A stretch of DNA of 64,000 bases from Advenella sp. S44 (GTDB taxonomy: Bacteria; Pseudomonadota; Gammaproteobacteria; Burkholderiales; Burkholderiaceae_B), in assembly GCF_002810445.1 (NCBI RefSeq), contig NZ_NEXS01000001.1, forward strand, positions 310,001 through 374,000, read 5' to 3'. This document shows positions 48,710 through 57,945 of this stretch, one piece after another; position 1 is the first letter of the stretch; each line of letters opens with the position of its first letter. The notes beneath the pieces are model-generated. The model ran no database searches. It worked only from the letters and a program-made list of their open reading frames with translations, and was not told the DNA's origin. A program made the position numbers and the translations under genes.

Positions 48710-49429
48710 GTGGTTCAAACCAACCCCAATCGATCTGCAAACACCCCACACATCGACCGTGCGCGTACGGTTATCACGCGATCAGGGGCCATCGTACGCG
48801 GTAAATTTTCCAGCAGAAAAAACCAGCGCATGATTCATTACGAAGGCCTCTTGGAGTTGTCGGCCTGCTATATGTTCGAAATGTCATCAAATATCATTGC
48901 GTATCGTGAACAACCGCTGAAAATTCAGTACGCAGACGGAAATCGGCTACGTCGATATATCCCTGATTTCAAAGTGACGCTCAAAACTGGTGAAATCGTA
49001 CTAGTAGAGATTAAACACTCGACGATTCTGGCTCGCATAGAGATACATCACAAATATCGTGAAATTTCAGCTCACATGCAACGGATAGATCAGGCGTACT
49101 GCATTGTCACGGACACTATTATTCGACAGGAACCGCGACTCAGCTCGTTGCGTTATGTCTATGGGCAACTATTGAGGCAAGTACCGACCCAAATTCAACT
49201 GGATACCATAGCATCCGATCTCGCCTCTCATTCCGCGTTCTTGAAGAACGCAAGCATCAAAACCGTTAACTCGCTGTTGAAGCCGTACGGTGTTTCCGCA
49301 TTTGACCTACTAGCAAGTGGTCATCTTGTTTGCGATTTAACACTACCAGTACAGGAATCTACTCAGACTTCCATTAACAAGGAGAACCGTCATGAATGGT
49401 TTCGAATTTCAGAAGAATTGTCGATTTGA
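48710..49429 (+). CDS. tnsA: TnsA-type endonuclease (Tn7-like transposase subunit A)
   Basis: 239 aa from GTG 48710, which has AAGGAG 7 nt upstream; the ATG at 48632 lacks one. Restriction-enzyme-like fold with the catalytic pattern: HYEGLLEL (E45/E49), YIPDF (D86) and VEIKHS (E100, K102), the spacing expected of Tn7 TnsA (E, D, Q/E-x-K). It makes the 5' cuts at the transposon ends so that the element moves by cut-and-paste. Overlaps tnsB by 38 bp, a tight coupling. Confidence 0.9.
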   Translation: MVQTNPNRSANTPHIDRARTVITRSGAIVRGKFSSRKNQRMIHYEGLLELSACYMFEMSSNIIAYREQPLKIQYADGNRLRRYIPDFKVTLKTGEIVLVEIKHSTILARIEIHHKYREISAHMQRIDQAYCIVTDTIIRQEPRLSSLRYVYGQLLRQVPTQIQLDTIASDLASHSAFLKNASIKTVNSLLKPYGVSAFDLLASGHLVCDLTLPVQESTQTSINKENRHEWFRISEELSI

Positions 49430-51374
49430 ACACGATGGAATGGCATATCTGGTCATGAGAATAAATCCTGATAAGAGCATCGTCGCAGAGCGCATCGGCG
49501 ATGGACAAGTTAGCTGCTGGGCTAGTGATGAGTTACTTAAAGCGTTTACTGAAGGCACTCTAAAGTTTCTCGATTCAGTCACAAACGTTGAATTAGGCTC
49601 GTATTATCAACGGCCAATAAATGATTTGAATGAAGATATTAAGAGTGAACTAGAGCGAAGGAAAATTTATGTAGTTGCTATTCGGAAAGCGGCTCCTAGC
49701 GTTAATACACCAGAGACGTTTATACCGATACTTAATGCTGTGGCTCAACGGATAGGAGATCCACGTCCTCCGTCATTCACAACGCTCTATAGGTGGGTAA
49801 GAAAGGCCGCACTACACGGTGAATTTAGGGCGTTGGTTCCTAGATATGATCGCCGAGGTCCACGGCACCGACGCCAGGATACAAGGATCACTGAGTTATT
49901 CGAAGAGGCAGCTCAAAGGGCATTTTCACAAAGCCCTCAAGCAACCATAGGAATGGTGATCGAAGTAGCCAGAACACTTATAACAGAAGAAAATGCGTTG
50001 CGCCCGGCTTCTGGTCTGTACAAGATTCCTAGTGATGCAACATGTTATCGAATGTTTGCGCAGTTAGATCAATATGAACAGACGGTTTTGCGTGAAGGAA
50101 AAAGAATCGCGATGCGAAAATTCAAATTGGCTGGCGCAGGAGCAGTAACGACACGCATACTGGAGCGAGTTGAAATTGATCACACACCTCTTGATCTATT
50201 TCTCATTGATGAAAAGACCTCGTTACCACTAGGTAGACCGACGCTGACTATAGTTCTAGATCACAATAGCCGCATGCCCCTAGGTTATCACCTGGGGTTT
50301 AACGCTCCGTCTACATCGGCTGTTCTAGCCGCGCTTCGCCACGCGATTCTTCCAAAAGAAAAACACAAATCGACCATTGGGCTAGAGATACATGGCGACT
50401 GGCCATGCTACGGAATTCCAGAGAGCATAGTGGTGGATAACGGACTGGAATTTCATGGAAAAGCATTAGAGCAGGTGGCATTTAATTTGGGAATTCAGAT
50501 TCAATTTTGCCCGAAAAAAGAGCCGCAGTTTAAAGGTGTCGTTGAACGCTATTTAAAAACCATCAACTATTCATTTGTACACATGCTTCCAGGGACATCG
50601 TATGCTAAGTATTACCAGCGAGGCGACTATGATCCACAGGAGCACGCGGTTTTGACACTCAGAGAGTTTCGAGAGATCTTCGAAAAATGGATAATTGATG
50701 TGTATGCGAAGAAAGTACATCGAGCTCTCAATACCACACCATTGGAAAAGTGGAATAGTAGTGCGAAATCCTACACTCCCAGGCTACCAAGATCCCTCAG
50801 TCAACTCACGACTGAGATGGTAATACCATGTACAAGGAGACTGCGAAACGACGGGATCATGCTACTTGGATTGCACTATAGTCATGACGACCTGGCCCCC
50901 ATTCTTCGCCGATTTGGGCCAGGCGTACAGGTAACAGTCACTTACGATCCCAATGATTTGGGCACAATTCGCGTTTTTGATCCAGATTCAAATGAAAAAT
51001 CTTATTTTGCGTATGCGAAAAACTTTGAATACGCTAACGGATTGACACTCGATCAGCACCGGCTTATCAGACGCGAGCTGATTCGCCAGGGGCAGTGTGT
51101 AAGCGATTCAATAGCGTTGTCTCAAGAGAAGCAGGCGATTCGTGACAAAGTCAAGGAACTTTCAATCAGTAAAAAACATTCTAAGCGGCGTTACGCTGCG
51201 CGACTTCGTGGGGCGCAAAAAGAAGCCACAGCGAATAAGGTCTCCAGGCCGCATCATCACAAAAATAGCAGGCAAACAGTCGATATATCGCACTTTCTGG
51301 GTAAACCTCTATCTGGTCTGCAGGAGCGATCTCCACTTTCTACCTTCAAAATGCGCAAACCGGGGATAGTATGA
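49392..51374 (+). CDS. tnsB: TnsB-type DDE transposase (Tn7-like)
   Basis: 660 aa. N-terminal DNA-binding helices, then an RNase H-fold core: D263 (EIDHTPLD), D349 (VVDNGLEF) and E385 (GVVERY), giving a DD35E triad, and a C-terminal Mu-type beta-barrel domain. Makes the 3' cuts and joins strands; its N-terminal domains should bind the iterons near gyrB. Start ATG 49392 has AAGGAG even though it lies inside tnsA. The last residues are basic. Full length by motif, so probably intact. Confidence 0.93.
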   Translation: MNGFEFQKNCRFEHDGMAYLVMRINPDKSIVAERIGDGQVSCWASDELLKAFTEGTLKFLDSVTNVELGSYYQRPINDLNEDIKSELERRKIYVVAIRKAAPSVNTPETFIPILNAVAQRIGDPRPPSFTTLYRWVRKAALHGEFRALVPRYDRRGPRHRRQDTRITELFEEAAQRAFSQSPQATIGMVIEVARTLITEENALRPASGLYKIPSDATCYRMFAQLDQYEQTVLREGKRIAMRKFKLAGAGAVTTRILERVEIDHTPLDLFLIDEKTSLPLGRPTLTIVLDHNSRMPLGYHLGFNAPSTSAVLAALRHAILPKEKHKSTIGLEIHGDWPCYGIPESIVVDNGLEFHGKALEQVAFNLGIQIQFCPKKEPQFKGVVERYLKTINYSFVHMLPGTSYAKYYQRGDYDPQEHAVLTLREFREIFEKWIIDVYAKKVHRALNTTPLEKWNSSAKSYTPRLPRSLSQLTTEMVIPCTRRLRNDGIMLLGLHYSHDDLAPILRRFGPGVQVTVTYDPNDLGTIRVFDPDSNEKSYFAYAKNFEYANGLTLDQHRLIRRELIRQGQCVSDSIALSQEKQAIRDKVKELSISKKHSKRRYAARLRGAQKEATANKVSRPHHHKNSRQTVDISHFLGKPLSGLQERSPLSTFKMRKPGIV

Positions 51375-51522
51375 TGGATCGGAAACAATTCTTTAACGCT
51401 CTGCAGGCCTTTGATACCGAGTATGTCAATTTTGCTGCTTTCGGCCATATCATCAAGGAAATGGAAATGGCGCTGGATCTTTATCGACAAACCGGACTGG
51501 TCAGAAATCTTCTGATAACCGG
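51371..51522 (+). pseudogene. tnsC: tnsC (AAA+ ATPase) truncated by the IS3 element
   Basis: Starts ATGATGG overlapping the tnsB stop and encodes about 50 residues: MMDRKQFFNALQAFDTEYVNFAAFGHIIKEM..QTGLVRNLLITG, which ends where the Walker A motif (GPSGSGKS) should follow. The IS begins at 51523, so the ATPase and target-selection functions are lost. The element cannot use its own TnsC. Confidence 0.85.
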
Positions 51523-51561
51523 TGTAAATACCCCATCTTTAATACACCACACACATAGAAT

Positions 51562-52377
51562 TTATAATGTTAATTTATAGTCAATGGGTGTCATGTCATT
51601 GAGTGAATCGTGCGGTCTTTCGGTGTTGTAAATCGTTGTCCAGTGTTCCGTGATGTGTTGAACTTGCTTCAACGACGTAAAAAGATATAAATCTAATACC
51701 TCTTGGCGGTACGTACGATTGAAGCGCTCAATATAGGCGTTTTGATAGGGGCAACCGGGCTGCGTATAATCAATATAAACGCCATGTTGATGTGCCCACT
51801 GAACGAACTCCGCGGAGGTGAACTCGGGGCCATTATCGACACGAACTCTACGTGGGTAGCCGTGCCAAGAGGCCAGCCCATCTAGGTAACGGGTGACACG
51901 AGCAGACGGCAAGCCCGTGCCAATATCGATTCCTAGCAACTCGCGATTGCAATCGTCAATCACATTAAATGTACGAAATCGCACGTTATTTTCTAAGCGG
52001 TCCGACATAAAATCCATCGACCAACACTGACCCGTACTTTTAGGTACGACGAGTGGTTCGGGTTGGCGAGCAGGCACGCGTTGCTTGCGCTTTGTCTTTA
52101 TGTTGAGTCGCAATGCATTATAAACACGCTGTACACGCTTATGATTCCAGCGGTAACCTAAAGCGCGTATGCGCTTAAAACACTTGGGGAACCCCCAACG
52201 TTGATGTCTTTCAACCAGCGTGTTTAGCACTGTAATTACCTCGCTATCATCACAACGTTTAGGCTGATAGTAAAACGCGGTGCGACTCATCCCCGTAATC
52301 ATGCAGCTTAAAACAACGCTGATGTCATGCTGTGCCTGTAGCGCTTTTGCCCAGTCTTTACGCGTCGCAACAGGCAC
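51562..52377 (-). CDS. IS3-family transposase OrfB (DDE domain)
   Basis: 271 aa. HTH_21 region then an rve core with WSMDFMSD, RVDNGPEF and QNAYIERFN (DD35E spacing), ending DSLNDMTPIDYKL. Expressed mainly as an OrfAB fusion by -1 slippage; GTG 52377 is the frame start only. Looks intact. Confidence 0.93.
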   Translation of the reverse strand: MPVATRKDWAKALQAQHDISVVLSCMITGMSRTAFYYQPKRCDDSEVITVLNTLVERHQRWGFPKCFKRIRALGYRWNHKRVQRVYNALRLNIKTKRKQRVPARQPEPLVVPKSTGQCWSMDFMSDRLENNVRFRTFNVIDDCNRELLGIDIGTGLPSARVTRYLDGLASWHGYPRRVRVDNGPEFTSAEFVQWAHQHGVYIDYTQPGCPYQNAYIERFNRTYRQEVLDLYLFTSLKQVQHITEHWTTIYNTERPHDSLNDMTPIDYKLTL

Positions 52378-52637
52378 TACAGCTTTTTTATGATTTCTTC
52401 CTGCAACTGAGACTTCAAACTTAAATCAGCATACATCTGCTTTAAGCGACGATTCTCCTCCTCGAGCTCTTTGAGTCGTTTTACGTCGGAGAGCTCCATG
52501 CCGCCATATTTGGCTCGCCATTTATAAAATGTGGAGTTACCTACATGATGCTTGCGGCACAGCTCTTTAATCGGTATCCCAGCTTCCGCTTCTTTCAACA
52601 TCGCCACAATTTGGCTTTCTGTCATCCGTTTGCTCAT
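52377..52637 (-). CDS. IS3-family transposase OrfA (HTH, leucine zipper)
   Basis: 86 aa: MTESQIVAMLKEAEAGIPIKELCRKHHVGNSTFYKWR is the transposase_8 HTH and GMELSDVKRLKELEEENRRLKQM the coiled coil, IS407/IS51-like. ATAAAAAAGCTG at its end carries the A AAA AAG heptamer for the -1 shift into OrfB. Confidence 0.93.
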   Translation of the reverse strand: MSKRMTESQIVAMLKEAEAGIPIKELCRKHHVGNSTFYKWRAKYGGMELSDVKRLKELEEENRRLKQMYADLSLKSQLQEEIIKKL

Positions 52638-52709
52638 CGTAAAAATCCTTTTTTCTTAGTGTAAGAAAAATTCTACGCTTCAGCTGTATTATTTTAGGGG
52701 ATAGTTACA

Positions 52710-53028
52710 AAAGATTTGTATATGATGTTAATCAAATTGATGTGACTAATTTATCACCGGCATCTCATTGCATCGACGCCTATAAATTTACGGGGGACAT
52801 CTGTATTACTTCCATTAGACTGCGTACTTGGTACAACAAGCTTAATGGATTCCGCTTGCCCCCGATTATGATGTAGAACCGGCGTAGGCAGCATGACCTC
52901 ATCCAGTACATCTTTGTTGATAAAGGCTGGCGATACCATCCTGCAATGGGCATTCGCATCAGATCATCACCAATATCCTCACCCGCTGAGCGCAAGCCAC
53001 TGTAGGCAGCCGTACCACATTACGCCCC
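52710..53028. other. 319-bp stretch right of the IS
   Basis: No recognised gene. A 61-aa minus-strand frame (52754-52939; NKDVLDEVMLPTPVLHH.., ending DAMRCR) looks protein-like but has no known family and is probably debris. No copies of the gyrB-side iterons were seen, so the other transposon end is missing or further away. Confidence 0.35.
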
Positions 53029-53667
53029 TCATCTATTCGTATAATTTCGCCTATATACCTCTTCCCCCATAGCCTGCACCTGCTGCGCGACCTGTGCCCT
53101 GAAGGGCGCCAATAAACGGTCGAAACTTTGCTCAGGTTCAAGCAGCGACAGACTACGCGCAATCGCTTCAATGGTGGACACTGCAGCAGGCTGACTCGTC
53201 TTGCGTATCCGGTATTCCGACGGCATGCCAGGGGGCAGGCTCAGCCGAGGCAGCGTGTCCAGCACCGGGTTCGCGCCCACTATTTTGCGTGCCTTGCGCC
53301 AGGTGCCGTCCGGCACGATGAGCAGCGACGCGGCAGGCTCACCGCAAGAGGAAGTGGAAACGGCAGCAACCTGCGCGCTGCTTGCTTCCCGCTCGGGAAA
53401 GAGCAGTAACACGCGGCCCGATAAGGCAACGATGTCATCCAATTGCGGAAAATGCTCGCCCACCAGCAACTGTGCATTAAGCAGCCCCATTACCGCCAGG
53501 CGGGCGGTATTCAGGGGATGGTTCGCTTCATCCGGGTGTTGTAGCACCAGTACCTGCGTGCGGTTAGGAATGCGACTTATATACGCACACAGGCAATGCG
53601 ATGCAGGCCGCTGGCAATGCTCGCAACGAGGACGGGGCAGCTTTTTCAACTCAGACATGTGCGCCAT
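53029..53667 (-). CDS. tapT: tRNA-uridine aminocarboxypropyltransferase (DTW domain)
   Basis: 212 aa. Cys-rich N-terminus (CEHCQRPASHCLC), the DTW-type catalytic motif VPDGTWRKARKI, and STIEAIARSL near the end match the TapT/YfiP family, which makes acp3U47 in tRNA from SAM. Start M24 or M27 of the open frame (53667 or 53658); no clear ribosome site separates them. Divergent from rlmF with 217 bp between. Confidence 0.88.
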   Translation of the reverse strand: MAHMSELKKLPRPRCEHCQRPASHCLCAYISRIPNRTQVLVLQHPDEANHPLNTARLAVMGLLNAQLLVGEHFPQLDDIVALSGRVLLLFPEREASSAQVAAVSTSSCGEPAASLLIVPDGTWRKARKIVGANPVLDTLPRLSLPPGMPSEYRIRKTSQPAAVSTIEAIARSLSLLEPEQSFDRLLAPFRAQVAQQVQAMGEEVYRRNYTNR

Positions 53668-53884
53668 TATACAAAGCCTGACGCACTGACGAGCGGCTGC
53701 ACTGGCCGCCTGCCCAAGCCCTTTCGGCTTGCACAACGGGCGTCATTTTCGTGACGCTGAGCTCAACCTTATCGCCGGCACTGCGGGCGAGCCCTGATTG
53801 AATTTCAAGCCATTTTTAACCACGTTTCCCGAACTCATTGATATCATGGCCAGATCGTCCACTTCAAAGTAGCCCCAGAACCCA

Positions 53885-54850
53885 ATGCCCACCCTATCCT
53901 CGTTCCATCCCCGCAATCGCCATCAGGGCCGCTACGATTTCCCAGCGTTGATCAAAGGCACGCCGGAACTCGGCGCCTTCGTCCGGGCCAATCCCTATGG
54001 CGACCAAAGCATTGATTTTGCCAATCGCGCCGCGGTTCAGGCGCTTAACGCCGCCCTGCTCAAAACCTGGTACGGTGTGACTCACTGGGATATCCCGGAA
54101 GGCTATTTATGCCCTCCCATTCCGGGCCGGGGCGATTATGTGCACCATCTGGCCGACCTGCTTGCAGAACGCAATGCAGGCGTCATACCCCGTGGTCCGG
54201 CGGTGCATGTGCTGGACATCGGCACAGACGCCAGCGCGATCTATCCGATAATCGGCCATTTCGACTATGGATGGCGTTTCACGGGATCGGACATCGATCC
54301 GGGTGCCGTCAAATCAGCACAAGCGATTATCCAGGCCAATCCACGCATCAGGGGCGCAGCCGAAGTACGCCGGCAGAAATCCCCAGCGCATATATTCAAA
54401 GGCCTGGTCGGCGTCAATGATCGCTTTGACCTGACACTGTGCAATCCCCCCTTCTATAGCTCACCGGAAGAGGCGACAAACAATTCGGAACGCAAATGGC
54501 GCGGTCTGGGCCGAGCAGGAGCCCGGCACAAGCGCTCATTACTTAATTTTGGTGGTCGCGATACCGAGCTGTGGTGCGAAGGTGGCGAGGTCCTGTTCAT
54601 CAACCGCATGGCTGAAGAAAGCACCACCGTCCAGAAACAGGTGCTTTGGTTCTCCACCCTGGTCTCGAAAGAATCAAACCTGTCCGAGGTCTATCGCAGT
54701 ATCAAAAACGCCGGCGCACTCGATGTGCGCACAGTCGACATGGCGCAAGGCCAGAAAAAAAGCCGCTTCGTTGCCTGGACCTTCTTGAACCGTGGGGATC
54801 AAGAAGCATGGCACAACAGACGCAAAGCGAATGCTATACGCAACGGCTAG
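53885..54850 (+). CDS. rlmF: 23S rRNA (adenine(1618)-N6)-methyltransferase RlmF
   Basis: 321 aa. HPRNRHQGRYDFPALIKGTPELGAFV start and the methyltransferase motifs VLDIGTDASAIYPIIG (SAM loop) and CNPPFYSSPEEA (NPPF active site) identify RlmF. Modifies A1618 of 23S rRNA using SAM. Confidence 0.95.
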   Translation: MPTLSSFHPRNRHQGRYDFPALIKGTPELGAFVRANPYGDQSIDFANRAAVQALNAALLKTWYGVTHWDIPEGYLCPPIPGRGDYVHHLADLLAERNAGVIPRGPAVHVLDIGTDASAIYPIIGHFDYGWRFTGSDIDPGAVKSAQAIIQANPRIRGAAEVRRQKSPAHIFKGLVGVNDRFDLTLCNPPFYSSPEEATNNSERKWRGLGRAGARHKRSLLNFGGRDTELWCEGGEVLFINRMAEESTTVQKQVLWFSTLVSKESNLSEVYRSIKNAGALDVRTVDMAQGQKKSRFVAWTFLNRGDQEAWHNRRKANAIRNG

Positions 54851-54911
54851 CCGCAGCTGACACTGGTAACGACATCATTATTCATCGACCCGCAAATCCA
54901 GACGCTGCGAA

Positions 54912-55103
54912 TTGTATTCAGGGGATATGCCCTGCGCACGGGCAGCAAAAACGCTGAATGAGCCAGCTCTCCGACGGCACACTATTGCCGTCACGCCCAT
55001 TTCGATGGTTTGGGCGGCGCATTCTGATCGGGAGCCAACGCCCGAATGGCTGCGTCAACAGGTCGAACCTATCCTGGCGCAGATAGAGGGGGTTACGCCG
55101 TAA
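54912..55103 (+). pseudogene. Possible LysR C-terminal remnant
   Basis: 63-aa frame whose second half (RHTIAVTPISMVWAAHSDREPTPEWLRQQVEPILAQI) resembles the last strand and helix of a LysR effector domain; no HTH half exists upstream. Weak; it could also be chance. Confidence 0.3.
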
Positions 55104-55125
55104 CATAGACTGCTCGCTAATATTG

Positions 55126-55635
55126 TCAAACTGCGTAAGGCGTGGCGATGTTCCGATACTGTCCTTTGAAATACAGCAACGGCTGTAAGCAAGCGCCCTC
55201 CTGCAGCTTCAACGCTTTCACTTGCCCAATAACAATCAAGTGATCGCCGGCGGCGTATTCAGCGTATATTTCGCAATCAAGCCAGTGAAGGCTGCCGGCA
55301 AGGATCGGGCTACCCAGGGGCGACGTCTGCCACTGGACGTCGCGCCACTTGTCCGAGCCGCTCTGGGCAAACTGATTGGAAATCGCCACTTGCTCGTCGG
55401 ACAGAATATTGACAACGAAGCGACCTGCCTGGCGAATTTTGGGATAACTGGCCGAACGTGTCATCACGTTGAACGACACCAGCGGCGGGTCCATAGACAC
55501 GCTATGGAACGACTGGCAGGTAAAGCCAATGGGCTCGTCTTCGAAGTGCGATGTGATCACCGTGATGCCGGAAGCGTAGTGCCCGAGCGCTTCGCGAAAA
55601 CGCAAAGGCTCAATCGCAGTAGTGGAAAGTGACAT
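55126..55635 (-). CDS. Flavin reductase family protein
   Basis: 169 aa from ATG 55635 (MSLSTTAIEPLRFR). HpaC/DIM6-NTAB split-barrel fold: HYASGITVITSHF, GFTCQSFHSVSMDPPLVSFNV, and HWLDCEIYAEYAAGDHLIVIGQV. Supplies reduced FMN/FAD from NAD(P)H. It follows mesD and mesX on the same strand, and oxygen-dependent MesX chemistry would need a reductant, so partnership is plausible. An upstream extension of the frame is not supported. Confidence 0.87.
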   Translation of the reverse strand: MSLSTTAIEPLRFREALGHYASGITVITSHFEDEPIGFTCQSFHSVSMDPPLVSFNVMTRSASYPKIRQAGRFVVNILSDEQVAISNQFAQSGSDKWRDVQWQTSPLGSPILAGSLHWLDCEIYAEYAAGDHLIVIGQVKALKLQEGACLQPLLYFKGQYRNIATPYAV

Positions 55636-55767
55636 GATGCAATTGAAATACTGGATGTAGCTTGAAAGTGCTAAAGAAAGGCAGTCCGGGCGGGTTGCCA
55701 GACGCGCGTCCTTAGCCTGTGCCTGGTTGTCACTAGCGGTTCGCAACGACCAGGCCCCGACAGAAAA

Positions 55768-56808
55768 TCAGTTTGCCAGTTCCCTGCGAACGATGTCCGC
55801 TCCGGCACTCAACGCATTCAGCTTGCCTCTTGCAACGCTACGAGACAATGGTGCCATGCCGCAATTGGTGCACGGATAGAGCTTATCGGCATCAACGAAC
55901 TGCAGTGCTTTTCGCAGCGTATCGGCCACTTCATCGGGTGTTTCAATGGTGTTTGTGGCCACATCAATGGCGCCCACCATCACTTTTTTACCGCGAATCA
56001 GTTCGATCAGATCCATGGGAACGTGCGAGTTTTGGCATTCCAGCGAAACGATGTCGATACTGGACTTCTGCAACTTGGGGAACGCTTCTTCATACTGCCG
56101 CCACTCGGATCCCAGCGTCTTTTTCCAATCCGTATTCGCTTTGATGCCGTAGCCATAGCAAATATGAACCGCGGTTTCACACTTTAGTCCTTCAATGGCT
56201 CTTTCCAGCGTAGCGACGCCCCAATCATTCACCTCATCAAAGAACACATTGAACGCGGGTTCGTCAAATTGGATGATATCGACACCCGCAGCCTCCAGCT
56301 CTTTGGCTTCCTGATTAAGAATCTTGGCAAATTCCCAAGCCAGTTTTTCGCGACTTTGGTAATGGGCATCATACAGAGTATCGATCATCGTCATGGGGCC
56401 CGGTAAGGCCCATTTGATCGGTTGATTAGTCTGTTGTCGCAAAAACCGGGCGTCGTCAACAAACACGGGCTTGCGCCGGGCGACGGCACCCACGACCGTT
56501 GGCACGCTCGCATCATAGCGAGCACGAATTCTAACGGTCTTGCGGTTCTCGAAATCCACACCTTCCAGGTGTTCAATGAATGTTGTCACGAAATGCTGGC
56601 GCGTTTGTTCACCATCGCTAACGATATCAATCCCCGCGTGCTGTTGTTCCTGTAAAGAAAGACGCAACGCATCTTGCTTGCCCTCGATCAATCCCTCATC
56701 CTGCAGTTTCCAGGGGGACCAGAGTTTTTCGGGTTCGGCAAGCCAGGCGGGTTTAGGCAGGCTGCCAGCCGTTGATGTGGGTAATAATTTTTTCACAATA
56801 GTAGTCAT
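55768..56808 (-). CDS. mesD: Core methionine synthase MesD
   Basis: 346 aa, matching only the C-terminal catalytic half of MetE; the N-terminal MetE domain is absent. Zinc ligands are visible: H215-I-C217 (AVHICYGY), E257 (VSLEC) and C316 (PCTNCGMAP). MesD-type enzymes methylate homocysteine without folate and, from work on Acinetobacter recalled here, require MesX and oxygen. The mesX homologue is the next gene upstream, which strongly supports MesD over MesA-C. Confidence 0.85.
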   Translation of the reverse strand: MTTIVKKLLPTSTAGSLPKPAWLAEPEKLWSPWKLQDEGLIEGKQDALRLSLQEQQHAGIDIVSDGEQTRQHFVTTFIEHLEGVDFENRKTVRIRARYDASVPTVVGAVARRKPVFVDDARFLRQQTNQPIKWALPGPMTMIDTLYDAHYQSREKLAWEFAKILNQEAKELEAAGVDIIQFDEPAFNVFFDEVNDWGVATLERAIEGLKCETAVHICYGYGIKANTDWKKTLGSEWRQYEEAFPKLQKSSIDIVSLECQNSHVPMDLIELIRGKKVMVGAIDVATNTIETPDEVADTLRKALQFVDADKLYPCTNCGMAPLSRSVARGKLNALSAGADIVRRELAN

Positions 56809-56823
56809 GGTGTGTTTGAGTTT

Positions 56824-57807
56824 TTAAAGATGGGAATGCGCGGACCATTGCTCAAGAATCGCCCGGTATGGTTTGATGAAATGCTCCTCGGCATACCTTC
56901 CCTGCTCGGCAGCCAGGCGGCTACGTTCCTCCCGATCATAAACAATCCGGGTTAGCGAATAATCCTGGTGCTTCAAACTCGGCTGATAAGATTTGCCTGC
57001 GGTAGAATTTGCGTTGTAAATCTCTGGCCGATAAATTTTCTGGAAGGTGTCCATCGTGCTGATGGTGCTAATAAGCTCAAGGTCCGTATAATCACGCAGC
57101 AAATCGCCGGAAAAATAAAAGGCCAACGGCGCCGCACTATTGGCAGGCATGAAATAGCGGGCCTTCATCCCCATTTTTTTGAAGTACTCGTCAGTCAATG
57201 AATATTCATCTTGGTGGTATTCCACGCCCAACACGGGGTGCTGGTTTTCAGAACGATGATAGGTCTTGCTGCTCGACACGCTTAGGCATATAACTGGCGC
57301 TTTGGCGAAATTATCCTTGTAAGTCTTTGAGTTTACAAAGCACTTGAACAACTTGCCATGCAATTGTCCAAAATCCTCGGGCGCACCAAATTCGGGCTGA
57401 TGCTTGGCGTATTCCGGCAGCAACACACTAAAGTCATAATCTCGCACGTAAGAAGAAAAATTGTTTCCTACCATGCCCTCAATGCATTCGTTGGTTTTTC
57501 GATCAACTACGCTTGTCTTTAATATTTCAATCACAGGCAGGTCGCGATCATTGCTTTGCCCTTCAAAGCGCATTTCAACTGAGATAATGTCAAGGTTGAC
57601 GCTATAGCGATCGCCAGTGGGGTTGTCCCAATGCGCCAGGGCATTAAAACGATTGTCAATCATCTTAAGGGTATTGCGCAGATTCTCTTGCCGGCTCTCG
57701 CCTCTGGCGAGATTGGCAAAGTTGGTAGTGATGCGCGTATTGTCTGAAGGACGATAGTCTTCATCGAAACAAGTGCTCTTAATGGCAAATGTAAACTCTG
57801 TACTCAT
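56824..57807 (-). CDS. mesX: MesX (DUF1852) partner of MesD
   Basis: 327 aa, DUF1852 protein: STCFDEDYRPSDNTRITTNFANLARGESRQENLRNTL at the start and QDYSLTRIVYDREERSRLAAEQGRYAEEHFIKPYRAIL at the end are characteristic. Thought to provide the methyl donor for MesD in an oxygen-dependent reaction. First gene of the operon mesX-mesD-flavin reductase; a MetR-type box lies 139 bp upstream of its start. Confidence 0.85.
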   Translation of the reverse strand: MSTEFTFAIKSTCFDEDYRPSDNTRITTNFANLARGESRQENLRNTLKMIDNRFNALAHWDNPTGDRYSVNLDIISVEMRFEGQSNDRDLPVIEILKTSVVDRKTNECIEGMVGNNFSSYVRDYDFSVLLPEYAKHQPEFGAPEDFGQLHGKLFKCFVNSKTYKDNFAKAPVICLSVSSSKTYHRSENQHPVLGVEYHQDEYSLTDEYFKKMGMKARYFMPANSAAPLAFYFSGDLLRDYTDLELISTISTMDTFQKIYRPEIYNANSTAGKSYQPSLKHQDYSLTRIVYDREERSRLAAEQGRYAEEHFIKPYRAILEQWSAHSHL

Positions 57808-57945
57808 TATGGTGCTGCCTTAATTCCCAGGATAAAACCCACATTTATCTATTTAACGCAGCTCAAATTTTCTTTTTCAATTTCAGCAATCTAGACATTT
57901 GTGATGCAAAGGAGGCAGTCTATATTGCATTAGTCATATTTAAAG

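Larger units (their letters stand above)
51523..52709 (-). mobile_element. IS3-family insertion sequence (1187 bp)
   Basis: Terminal inverted repeats TGTAAATACCCC (left end) and TGTAACTATCCCC (read from the right end), both continuing to AATACA. Two overlapping reading frames orfA/orfB with the A6G slippery site. No matching target duplication (CCGG left, AAAG right), which suggests an adjacent deletion or rearrangement rather than a simple insertion. Confidence 0.9.
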
